Source of the DNA: Njordibacter sp028825405
Lineage (GTDB): Bacteria; Pseudomonadota; Gammaproteobacteria; Pseudomonadales; Balneatricaceae
DNA length: 64,000 nt
Direction: 5' to 3'
NCBI RefSeq assembly: GCF_047730065.1
Contig: NZ_CP159829.1
Coordinates: 1,922,001 to 1,986,000 of the forward strand
In this document: piece after piece, positions 1-7,459 of the stretch
Position numbering within the stretch: the first letter of the stretch is position 1
Layout of the letters: the number at the start of each line of letters is the position of its first letter
The notes under the pieces: generated by a model
Database searches by the model: none
What the model was told of the DNA's origin: nothing
What the model saw: only the letters and a program-made list of their open reading frames with translations
Made by a program: the position numbers and the translations under genes

Positions 1-25
1 GATTACTAATTAAGGAAGATGAAAC

Positions 26-2467
26 GTGGCTACAATCAGAAAAGGGAATGGAAATGACAGAATTTACACTGGTTCAGGTGAAGATTATGCCTATGGTGGT
101 GGTGGTGATGATGATATTAATGGTTACCTAACACCGGAAGGTGAATTCGACTATCTCTACTGGAAATCATCAGGCACACAATGGCTTTATGGTGGTGAGG
201 GTAACGACACTATATTTGGTGGAACTGATGTAGATAATATTTGGGGGGACGGAGGGAACGACTTCCTTAACGGTCGAGAGGGAAATGATGTTATCAGTGG
301 AGGCGAAGGGGATGATGAATTACATGGAGAAGATGGCAACGATACTTTAGATGGAGGGCTTGGTGTTGATTATATGGGTGGTGATGAAGGAGACGATACC
401 TATTATGTTGATGACATCTGGGATGATGTTTGGGATGCCAGTGGCAACGATACATTACATATTTCAGTAGATTATTATAATGCCGATTCGACTATTGAAA
501 ATATCCAGTATAGTGATGGTGTAAAAAAAATTCCATACTGGATAGACGCCCTAATTACTGATGATTCTAGTGTTCATCACCATCATTATCTCGAAAATGA
601 TAAAACATTTAAATATCTGTTCCCGCAGCAAGTCTTGTCTTATTTCGATGCCAAAGACCTGAATGGTTGGTCGCCAGCGGAGTCCTCCCTTGAAGCTGCT
701 TTTGTACATATTGTTTCTCTATTAAGCAGACTTGTTGACGCTAATTTTGTTCAAACTTCTAATGCTTATCAAGCTAATACGATTGCAGTTTCTACCAACG
801 CTCAAACTGACTCTGGCGGTTATGCTTCGCATCCAGATAATAGCCGTATATATGATGATTTTGAAGGCTCAGACATTTTTATGGATGATTCTAACGCTGA
901 CCCGTCTATAAGTACCCCTAATTATGACCTTGAATCTCTAGTCCATGAACTGGGCCATGCGCTAGGCCTCAAGCATCCATTCAGCAAAATTGATCCAAGC
1001 GGAACAATTGCTCCCCCCCCTTATCTAGAGTCCAGTTTAGAAGAAAATAATCAGTGGACTGCTATAAGTTACACAACTTCTACTCAATACTACTCTGCAA
1101 GCTTTAGGCCTTTAGATCTAGCAGCGTTGCAGTATCTTTATGGCGTATCTACATCTGCAAACGCTGGAAATACAACGTTTACCTTTAGCAAGAGTGAAGG
1201 AACTTTCGTTTATGATGGGCAAGGCATCGACAAGATTGACGCTACCAATGCAGCCACTGCAGCTACCATATATTTAACCCCAGGTGACTGGAGTTTTATT
1301 GGTGTTAAATCTGACTTAATCACAACCAAAAATCAACTAACAATAAATTTCAATACAGTGATTGAAGACCTCTGGGGTGGGTCTTTCGATGACAACTTAC
1401 ATGGTAATGAGACTGGCAATACAATTCTTGGCAATGATGGTAATGATACGATCTTTGGCTATCTTGGCAACGATACTTTAAATGGAGAGAGTGGTGACGA
1501 TAGTTTATATGGGGGCGCTGGAAGCGACCAAATTAACACTGGCTCAGGCAATGATTACGCTTATGGAGGAAATGGTGATGATGATATTAATGGTTCCCTA
1601 ACACCAGAAGGTGAGTACACGTATGAATATCAGACGTCATCAGGCACACAATGGCTTTATGGCAACGATGGTAATGATACCATTATCGGTGGATCTAACG
1701 TTGATAACATCGATGGTGGAATTGGAAACGACTTTCTTGGTGGCAGGGAGGGAAACGATATTATCAGTGGAGGCGAAGGACATGATATATTAAACGGATG
1801 GTATGGCGACGATACTTTAAATGGAGGGGAAGGACCTGATGTGCTCTGGGGTGGAGAAGGCAACGACACCTTAACTGGGGGTGATGGGTCAGATTATATT
1901 GCCGGCGGCTCAGGATTCGACAATACCGTTTACCTCTCTAACGTTAGCCAGTATTCAATTCTCATTGAGAGCGCCAACATTTGGCCAGTAAGTGTTGTTT
2001 CAGATTTGAGTGTTGATCATTTACAAGATATTGAGCGTGTTCACTTTACTGATAAATCAGTAGCTTTAGACATTGGTGCTGGAGATACTGGAGGCAGTTG
2101 TTATCGCATTTATAAGGCGGCGTTTAATCGCACACCTGATGAAGGTGGTTTAGGGTATTGGATAGGACAAATGGATTTAGGCAAGACCTTGGTAGAGGTA
2201 TCAGCGGGGTTTATTGACTCTGATGAATTTAGAGCTTCCTACGGCACTAACCCCAGCAATGGGGAGTTTCTCACTAAGGTGTATAACAACGTACTTGGTC
2301 GCGACCCTGACAGTGGTGGCTATGATTGGTGGGTGGATCAATTGGCCAATAACCCAGAAAAAACTTGGGACAAAGTGATGGCAGACTTTTCTGAAGGTAC
2401 AGAAAACCAAGCTAATGTGTTAGAGCTAATTGGTAATGGTGTGCAGTATGACTTATGGGTGGCCTAG
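26..2467 (+). CDS. RTX-repeat, serralysin-like (M10) metalloprotease with C-terminal DUF4214
   Basis: Large protein (813 aa) built of glycine/aspartate-rich calcium-binding nonapeptide repeats (about residues 15-130 and 455-640) around a metzincin-like domain (about 195-390) with the zinc motif HELGHALGLKH (H307, H311, H317). The C-terminal ~120 residues look like DUF4214 (YRIYKAAFNRTPDEGG, then a second copy with NVLGRDPDSGG). There is no N-terminal signal peptide, as expected for type I secretion, but no secretion genes are visible nearby. The start is GTG at 26 with AAGGA upstream; an in-frame stop at 11-13 excludes an earlier start. Oddities: RTX repeats precede the catalytic domain, and the usual Met-turn (MSY) reads ISY at residues 347-349, so activity is uncertain. 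Probably cargo of the integrative element to its right, or host DNA beyond that element. Confidence 0.85.
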   Translation: MATIRKGNGNDRIYTGSGEDYAYGGGGDDDINGYLTPEGEFDYLYWKSSGTQWLYGGEGNDTIFGGTDVDNIWGDGGNDFLNGREGNDVISGGEGDDELHGEDGNDTLDGGLGVDYMGGDEGDDTYYVDDIWDDVWDASGNDTLHISVDYYNADSTIENIQYSDGVKKIPYWIDALITDDSSVHHHHYLENDKTFKYLFPQQVLSYFDAKDLNGWSPAESSLEAAFVHIVSLLSRLVDANFVQTSNAYQANTIAVSTNAQTDSGGYASHPDNSRIYDDFEGSDIFMDDSNADPSISTPNYDLESLVHELGHALGLKHPFSKIDPSGTIAPPPYLESSLEENNQWTAISYTTSTQYYSASFRPLDLAALQYLYGVSTSANAGNTTFTFSKSEGTFVYDGQGIDKIDATNAATAATIYLTPGDWSFIGVKSDLITTKNQLTINFNTVIEDLWGGSFDDNLHGNETGNTILGNDGNDTIFGYLGNDTLNGESGDDSLYGGAGSDQINTGSGNDYAYGGNGDDDINGSLTPEGEYTYEYQTSSGTQWLYGNDGNDTIIGGSNVDNIDGGIGNDFLGGREGNDIISGGEGHDILNGWYGDDTLNGGEGPDVLWGGEGNDTLTGGDGSDYIAGGSGFDNTVYLSNVSQYSILIESANIWPVSVVSDLSVDHLQDIERVHFTDKSVALDIGAGDTGGSCYRIYKAAFNRTPDEGGLGYWIGQMDLGKTLVEVSAGFIDSDEFRASYGTNPSNGEFLTKVYNNVLGRDPDSGGYDWWVDQLANNPEKTWDKVMADFSEGTENQANVLELIGNGVQYDLWVA

Positions 2468-2772
2468 GCTTCACCTGACTGCCTGAGTAGTTATTAGCAC
2501 CCAAGCTTCAACCCTACCCCACTTCACACCCACTCTAACGTCAATTAAGCACCTTACAGCCATACTCTAAGCTGCGTTCACCCATCCAGAACTGCAAGGT
2601 CTGCATACACATTTCAAATTACCACACTTGACACTAGGAATATTTCTGAATTTATGATTCTGATTTAAGCCTCTCTTAACCAGACTTATAGGTATGGCTA
2701 TTAATATATAGATGAACAGTTTCTGTACCCATGAGCATAGTGAAAAGAGCTAAATAGGGTACAGCTTCTGTA
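2468..2772. other. Intergenic stretch, no gene seen
   Basis: About 305 bp between the convergent RTX gene and the winged-helix gene. I see no tRNA, no convincing terminator hairpin and no plausible short ORF. Confidence 0.5.
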
Positions 2773-3258
2773 CTAGTTAACCGCTCTTAAAAGGGGTTTG
2801 GGTGCAGTTTTTGTACCCTTACGGTTCAGTTTCTGTTCTGGAGGATCTAATTTTCTTGGCCACCCTTGTTGGCGCTCAAGTGAGAAGTTTCTTGGTGGTG
2901 TGCGTGTGGGTGATTCGTCTAGCTGCTTTCCTGCACACTCATCAATAGACGCCCATGTTAAAGCATACAAACCCGCCTTGTTTCTAATGAATTGACCCTG
3001 ACGAGTTAGCATTATCATCTCTGCTGCCACAAGTTCTTTTATTACTCTTGTCAGTGTGGCTTTTGACCGAAAACCACGCTCTTTCATGAACGTCCAAGCG
3101 GGACACAAGTCCCCATTATTCCCGCCTTTGTATGAGTACGCCAGCTCGACTAATAACCTAATGGCGTTGCTACTCAAGTTGGTATAGTCGGGACACTCCA
3201 TCACTATCCGAGGTATACCCGCAAAACTGGCTTTTTGCTTATGTTTGACTCTTCCCAT
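2773..3258 (-). CDS. Winged-helix DNA-binding protein of an integrative element
   Basis: 161 aa, basic. Residues about 25-110 resemble the helix-turn-helix/winged-helix part of plasmid and phage replication or control proteins: a helix pair, LCPAWTFMKERGFRSKATLTR, then a beta-wing-like LTRQGQFIRN. The C-terminus is low-complexity and rich in Pro, Lys and Arg. It is last in a minus-strand run with the AlpA-like gene, the unknown 173-aa gene and the integrase, a common arrangement in tRNA-borne islands. A role as element regulator or replication accessory is inference; no specific family was recognised with certainty. Confidence 0.6.
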   Translation of the reverse strand: MGRVKHKQKASFAGIPRIVMECPDYTNLSSNAIRLLVELAYSYKGGNNGDLCPAWTFMKERGFRSKATLTRVIKELVAAEMIMLTRQGQFIRNKAGLYALTWASIDECAGKQLDESPTRTPPRNFSLERQQGWPRKLDPPEQKLNRKGTKTAPKPLLRAVN

Positions 3259-3290
3259 AACTTATCTCCAATCCACAAATCCTAGACGAT

Positions 3291-3482
3291 TTAGTGTTGT
3301 GAATTAATAAAGCTACGAATATCTTCGACCTTCCAAACCGTAGTTCTTGGGCCAATTTTGTAAGATTTAGGAAACCGACCAGATGCTACACCTGCCCACC
3401 ATGATGATTTTCCAACAGGAATATGGTGTAAAACAGCTTTTAAGCGGATAAAGCCTGTATCAGGTAATTTGCAGTCGTTCAT
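3291..3482 (-). CDS. AlpA-family excisionase/transcriptional regulator
   Basis: 63 aa. Matches the small MerR-like HTH proteins of the AlpA family: FIRLKAVLHHIPVGKSSWWAGVASGRFPKSYKIGPRTTVWKVEDIRSFI has the helix-turn-helix, the GRFPK turn and the W-x-x-x-D-I ending typical of the family. In P4-like elements these proteins activate integrase or act as excision directionality factors. It sits 32 bp upstream of the winged-helix gene on the same strand, consistent with one element-control module. Function is by family; the excision role is inferred. Confidence 0.8.
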   Translation of the reverse strand: MNDCKLPDTGFIRLKAVLHHIPVGKSSWWAGVASGRFPKSYKIGPRTTVWKVEDIRSFINSQH

Positions 3483-3558
3483 ATAGCTTGCTCCATAACG
3501 GCTGGACGTTATTGGCCAGCACAGGACAAACTATGAATAGGAATTAATTATTTGAATA

Positions 3559-4080
3559 TTATTTCTTTTTAATTTCATTCAGAACTTTTTGCCACCCATC
3601 AAGGTCGTCAGTTTGGACGTGGTGCAGATATGCGTGCATACCGATAATGCTCTCACGCGAATTCGAACTATACTGTTTTAACAGAGCTGCCTTTGCATCT
3701 GACCCATATGTATTTTCTTTTTGATCTAAAAAGTCTTGCCAAACGTCCGCTTTGCAAAGTTCTTCGCAGGCCTGCTCTATGGTTAAACCAGTGATTTTAA
3801 GACGGTAAATTTCTCCAGCTAGCATCATCTTTTCAAACATACCCCACTTTAATTTTGGCCCCCGAGGTTTGTTTTCTTTTAGTTCAGGCACAAATTCTTT
3901 TGCCAGTTTTAATGCAACCTGATACCAGTCAATGTCAGTAGTTGCAAAACCAAAAGAGCCTGCTACACTCAGCATTCGCTGATACTCTTCGTCTACTCGG
4001 TCTTTGATTTTATTATCAATTTGTTGCGCGCTTTCTAGTAAACCAAACTGTAACCGATCTAAACCTTTTTTCTTAACCAC
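3559..4080 (-). CDS. Hypothetical protein of the integrative element
   Basis: 173 aa, not recognised. It is soluble and rich in Lys, Glu and Gln, with an alpha-helical appearance and no signal peptide or membrane segment. The start is GTG at 4080 with a strong GGAGGAG ribosome site only a few bases upstream; an out-of-frame ATG overlaps it. It lies between the integrase and AlpA-like genes on the same strand, so it probably belongs to the element. No function is proposed. Confidence 0.6.
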   Translation of the reverse strand: MVKKKGLDRLQFGLLESAQQIDNKIKDRVDEEYQRMLSVAGSFGFATTDIDWYQVALKLAKEFVPELKENKPRGPKLKWGMFEKMMLAGEIYRLKITGLTIEQACEELCKADVWQDFLDQKENTYGSDAKAALLKQYSSNSRESIIGMHAYLHHVQTDDLDGWQKVLNEIKKK

Positions 4081-4149
4081 ATCTCCTCCAATATAATAGC
4101 TTGAAAAGTGTTTAATACATAACCTGCAATTAAACCAGTAGACGCCGTT

Positions 4150-5337
4150 TTAATTAGCTAAACTATCCAAATAGTCAGCCCATCGCTGCATCATCTCTTT
4201 ACGCTGAGAAAGGTGTTTGGTTCGGTTGTACGCTCTACCAAGACTATCCCTAACAGCGTGAGCTAATTGATGTTCTATAAGCTCAATACGCTCCCCTAAT
4301 ACCTCATCTAAGATCGTTCGAGCCATTGCCCTAAACCCATGACCAGTCATTTCATCTTTTGGTATACCCAAGTTGCGAAAAGCTGAAAGTATTGCATTAT
4401 CACTCATAGGTCTGTGGACACTTCTAGCTGATGGAAATACATAAATACTGGAATGACCTGTAATTTTGAACTGTTCTTCTAAAATTGCTGCAGCTTGCTT
4501 ACTCAGTGGCACAATATGGCCTTCACCCGACTTCATTTTATTCGCAGGTATTCGCCATTCAGATAGGTGAAAATTGATTTCTTGCCACTCGGCGCAGCGC
4601 AGCTCTTTAGGCCTAACAAACACTAAAGGTGCAAACTTCAAAGCAGACCTAACCGTCGCAGTACCATGATAATTGTAGATCATGTTTAACAAACGGCCCA
4701 CTTGTTGCGGTTCTGTTATAGCAGAGAAATGGTTTTTGGGTGGTGCAGATAACGCTCCTTTCAAATCTGGCGTTATATCACGCTCTGCACGGCCTGTAGC
4801 AACAGCAAACCTAAACACTGCCCCAACTGTTTGTTTAAGTCTATGCGCACTTTCTGTAGCACCTCTGGCTTCAACACGTCGAAGTACATGCAGCAACTGT
4901 GGTGGTGTAATGTCTCCTAATGGCAAAGTTCCTAGATAAGGAAATAAATCACGTTTCAAAGAACGCAAAACTTTACCACTATAACCAACACTCCACCTAA
5001 GTGCTTGTTGCTTTTGCCACTCCATTGCTATGGCTTCAAGGTTGTTAGAGCGTGCTTGCAACTGTTCAATCTTTTTAGATTTCTTAGCCTGCGAAGGGTC
5101 TATGCCTTGTTCAAGTAAGTCTTTTGCATCTGTGCAGGCTTTTCGGGCTTTTTTGAGCGAAACACTTGGATAGACGCCAATTGATAAAAGCTTTTCTATA
5201 CCAGCTATGCGGTATTTGAGCCGCCAATATCTAGCACCAGTATGAGTGACTAGTAAAAATAAGCCCCTACCATCACTTAGCTTGTAGTTTTTATCCTTTG
5301 GTTTGGATTGTCGTATTTGTGTATCGGTCAATGACAT
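4150..5337 (-). CDS. Tyrosine recombinase (P4-type integrase)
   Basis: 395 aa site-specific integrase. The N-terminal DUF4102-type arm-binding domain (about 1-85: KLSDGRGLFLLVTHTGARYWRLKYR, IGVYPSVSLKKAR) is followed by a core-binding domain (about 100-185) and a catalytic domain (about 205-380). Visible catalytic residues are Arg in VFVRPKELRCAEWQEI, H-x-x-R in GHGFRAMARTIL, His in EHQLAHAVRD and the nucleophile Tyr in LGRAYNRT. The gene ends away from, and starts about 195 bp from, the 3' end of tRNA-Ala, the classic layout for tRNA-integrating islands. It appears intact. The element should therefore extend leftward through the window edge. Confidence 0.95.
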   Translation of the reverse strand: MSLTDTQIRQSKPKDKNYKLSDGRGLFLLVTHTGARYWRLKYRIAGIEKLLSIGVYPSVSLKKARKACTDAKDLLEQGIDPSQAKKSKKIEQLQARSNNLEAIAMEWQKQQALRWSVGYSGKVLRSLKRDLFPYLGTLPLGDITPPQLLHVLRRVEARGATESAHRLKQTVGAVFRFAVATGRAERDITPDLKGALSAPPKNHFSAITEPQQVGRLLNMIYNYHGTATVRSALKFAPLVFVRPKELRCAEWQEINFHLSEWRIPANKMKSGEGHIVPLSKQAAAILEEQFKITGHSSIYVFPSARSVHRPMSDNAILSAFRNLGIPKDEMTGHGFRAMARTILDEVLGERIELIEHQLAHAVRDSLGRAYNRTKHLSQRKEMMQRWADYLDSLAN

Positions 5338-5358
5338 AGTTCCACCACTTGGGTAAAT

Positions 5359-5416
5359 GGGGGTACATTGAAGGGTTATTTAGTAATTATTTCGTAAATA
5401 CCCCCAAATGTACCCC
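5359..5416. repeat. 10-bp inverted repeat upstream of integrase
   Basis: GGGGTACATT at 5360-5369 and its exact reverse complement AATGTACCCC at 5407-5416, about 37 bp apart, just upstream of the integrase start. The position suggests binding sites for the AlpA-like protein or integrase arm sites; this is inference from location only. Confidence 0.5.
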
Positions 5417-5455
5417 TAATAGTATCTGGATAAGGGGGTATCTTATTGGATGTCT

Positions 5456-5526
5456 TTGGACATAGTATAAACAAAAAACCCAGCAATTGCTGGGCTTATG
5501 GAACGATATTAGACATCGTTGGACAT
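5456..5526. repeat. Direct repeat TTGGACAT between integrase and tRNA
   Basis: TTGGACAT occurs at 5456-5463 and 5519-5526 in the same orientation, the second copy ending 5 bp from the tRNA-Ala 3' end. Candidate integrase arm-type sites of an att region. Confidence 0.35.
5473..5494 (-). terminator. Rho-independent terminator after tRNA-Ala
   Basis: Read on the minus strand, the palindrome CCCAGCAATTGCTGGG (5479-5494) is followed directly by TTTTTT (5473-5478). It sits 38 nt beyond the tRNA 3' end and would end the tRNA transcript before the integrase gene. Confidence 0.8.
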
Positions 5527-5531
5527 GTAAT

Positions 5532-5607
5532 TGGTGGAGCCTAGCGGGATCGAACCGCTGACCTCAACACTGCCAGTGTTGCGCTCTCCCAGCTGAGCTA
5601 AGGCCCC
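5532..5607 (-). tRNA. tRNA-Ala(GGC)
   Basis: On the minus strand a complete 76-nt cloverleaf: acceptor GGGGCCU/AGGCUCC, D-arm AGCUCAGCUGGGAGAGC, anticodon stem CAACA/UGUUG around loop CUGGCAG (anticodon GGC), T-arm with GGUUCGAUCC, and an encoded CCA end. It neighbours gltX, as Ala tRNAs do in other gammaproteobacteria. Its 3' end faces an integrase and is the probable attachment site of the element to the left. Confidence 0.97.
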
Positions 5608-5661
5608 ACACGAGGGTTATCAAGCGCTTGGGATACAACTGTTGCGACTTGATGGAGGCGT

Positions 5662-5689
5662 ATTATAGGCATCTGAGGCTGGATTGCAA
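5662..5689 (-). promoter_or_regulatory. Sigma-70-type promoter of tRNA-Ala
   Basis: On the minus strand TTGCAA (5684-5689) and a perfect TATAAT (5662-5667) are separated by 16 bp, about 55 bp upstream of the tRNA. Confidence 0.75.
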
Positions 5690-5762
5690 GTCTCTTTTTA
5701 CCCGTTTGGGTAGAAAAAGACTGTTTTTAATCAATCACTTCCACTCATTTTTTGAGTGCACC

Positions 5763-7244
5763 TTAGAGGGCTTGGTATTCCTTATCCCAGCGCTTAGCTT
5801 CCTTCTTTGAAAGACCACCCAAAAGCTCGATTGCGTGGCGTATGCGCGCCCGGCTCATGTCTGGGCCAAGGATTTCCATGGCATCAAATACGGACACCGA
5901 ATTTGTGGTGCCAGTAATGACCACAAACAAGGTCGCAAATAAGTCTTTGGGCTTAATGTTTAGGGTTTCTGCCATGCCTTTACAGATAGCGAAAATATCG
6001 TCCTTTTGCCAATGGCGTAAAGCTTCTAAGCGCCATAGGGTAAACTGCAGTGCTTTGCGCACATGTTCTGGCTCTAGGTTTTTATTGCCTAGGTCGTCCT
6101 GTGTGAGCTTGAGCATGCCACTAAGGAAAAACCCAGCAAGTGGCAAGACATCACTAAACTTGTCCACACGGGGCTTAATAAGGGGCACTATGGGAGCTAA
6201 GAAATCGTGATTAATGGCCCAGGTCTGCATGCGCTGCATAAACTCAGCATCACTTAGGTCTTCGCGTAGCCATAGGCCGTTAAGCCAAGAGAGTTTTTCT
6301 TGGTCAAAAATAGGCCCACCCAATGACACTCTGTTGACATCAAAATCTGCAATCATTTCATCTAGGCTAAACTTTTCCCGCTCATCGGGCATCGACCAAC
6401 CCATACGGCCTAGGTAGTTCAACAAGGCTTCTGGCAAGTAACCCATGCGCTGGTAATACATAATGCTGGTTGGGTTTTTACGCTTGGATAATTTGCTTTT
6501 ATCTGGGTTGCGTAATAACGGCAGGTGACACAATTGCGGCATATCCCAGCCAAAGTATTGATACAGTAACTGATGCTTGGGTGCTGAATTAATCCACTCT
6601 TCGCCGCGCAGCACATGGGTAATACCCATGAGATGATCATCCACCACATTAGCTAAATGATAAGTGGGCATGCCGTCTGCTTTGAGCAGCACTTGCATGT
6701 CGACTTGAGACCATTCGATTTCAATACTACCTCGCAACACGTCCTGAAACACACACATACCCTGGCGTGGCACCTTCATACGCACCACATAAGGCATGCC
6801 ATCATCTAATCTCTGCTGCACTTGAGTGGGTGACAAGTCTAAACCACGGCCATCATAGCCAATGGGCAACTTGTTTTCCGTTTGGTGAAGACGCAACTCA
6901 TTGAGTTCTTCGGTGGTGGCAAAACAATAAAACGCATGACCGTTCGTTACTAACTGTTGGGCATAATCAGCGTAAATCGTACCGCGTTCACTCTGACGAT
7001 AAGGCCCATGGGGGCCACCAACATCCGGGCCTTCGCTCCACTCAATGCCTAACCAACGCAATGAATCTAGAATGGCTTGCTCAGATTCTGGGGTGCTGCG
7101 TTCTTGGTCTGTGTCTTCAATGCGCAGAATAAACTCGCCACCATGCTGGCGGGCAAAGGCTAAATTAAAGAGTGCAATGTAGGCGGTGCCTAAATGAGGA
7201 TCACCCGTAGGAGAAGGTGCAATGCGAGTGCGAATAGCTGTCAT
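5763..7244 (-). CDS. gltX: Glutamate--tRNA ligase
   Basis: 493 aa class I aminoacyl-tRNA synthetase that charges tRNA-Glu in the cytoplasm. The HIGH-type signature is APSPTGDPHLGTAYIA (residues 9-24) and the KMSKS-type signature is KLSKR (251-255). The GEEW and QLLYQYFGW segments of the catalytic domain and an alpha-helical C-terminal anticodon-binding domain (about 330-493) are present. Length is normal for bacterial GltX. It is a core gene, single, on the same strand as tRNA-Ala and just upstream of it. A plausible -10 (TATAAT, minus strand, 7281-7286) lies 37 bp upstream of the start but its -35 is poor. Confidence 0.97.
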   Translation of the reverse strand: MTAIRTRIAPSPTGDPHLGTAYIALFNLAFARQHGGEFILRIEDTDQERSTPESEQAILDSLRWLGIEWSEGPDVGGPHGPYRQSERGTIYADYAQQLVTNGHAFYCFATTEELNELRLHQTENKLPIGYDGRGLDLSPTQVQQRLDDGMPYVVRMKVPRQGMCVFQDVLRGSIEIEWSQVDMQVLLKADGMPTYHLANVVDDHLMGITHVLRGEEWINSAPKHQLLYQYFGWDMPQLCHLPLLRNPDKSKLSKRKNPTSIMYYQRMGYLPEALLNYLGRMGWSMPDEREKFSLDEMIADFDVNRVSLGGPIFDQEKLSWLNGLWLREDLSDAEFMQRMQTWAINHDFLAPIVPLIKPRVDKFSDVLPLAGFFLSGMLKLTQDDLGNKNLEPEHVRKALQFTLWRLEALRHWQKDDIFAICKGMAETLNIKPKDLFATLFVVITGTTNSVSVFDAMEILGPDMSRARIRHAIELLGGLSKKEAKRWDKEYQAL

Positions 7245-7415
7245 GATTAGGGTCTAATATTAGGTAGAAAAATCCGCCTTATTATACCTGATTATGTTGC
7301 CCTTGTGGCAGGTCGCTATAGGGGTATAGTGTTAGAGGAGTGTTGTTAAAAAATACAGGGCTTGCAGTGGGATCAATGGTGGGCATGTGGTTCGGTTAAT
7401 AACAACGTAACTACA

Positions 7416-7440
7416 GGCTTCCATGCAGGGCATGGAGGCC
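7416..7440 (-). terminator. Hairpin downstream of xsc
   Basis: Inverted repeat GGCTTCCATGC / GCATGGAGGCC with a 3-nt loop and one wobble pair, 20 bp after the xsc stop. No T-run follows on the minus strand, so it may be a 3' stabilising hairpin rather than an intrinsic terminator. Confidence 0.5.
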
Positions 7441-7459
7441 CGTTTATTACACTTAGCGT

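Noticed and set aside
2463..2476. CTAGGCTTCACC resembling the tRNA-Ala 3' end, as a second att site
   Set aside because: It matches only about 11 of 13 bases and lies in the opposite orientation, so it cannot be a direct-repeat att partner.
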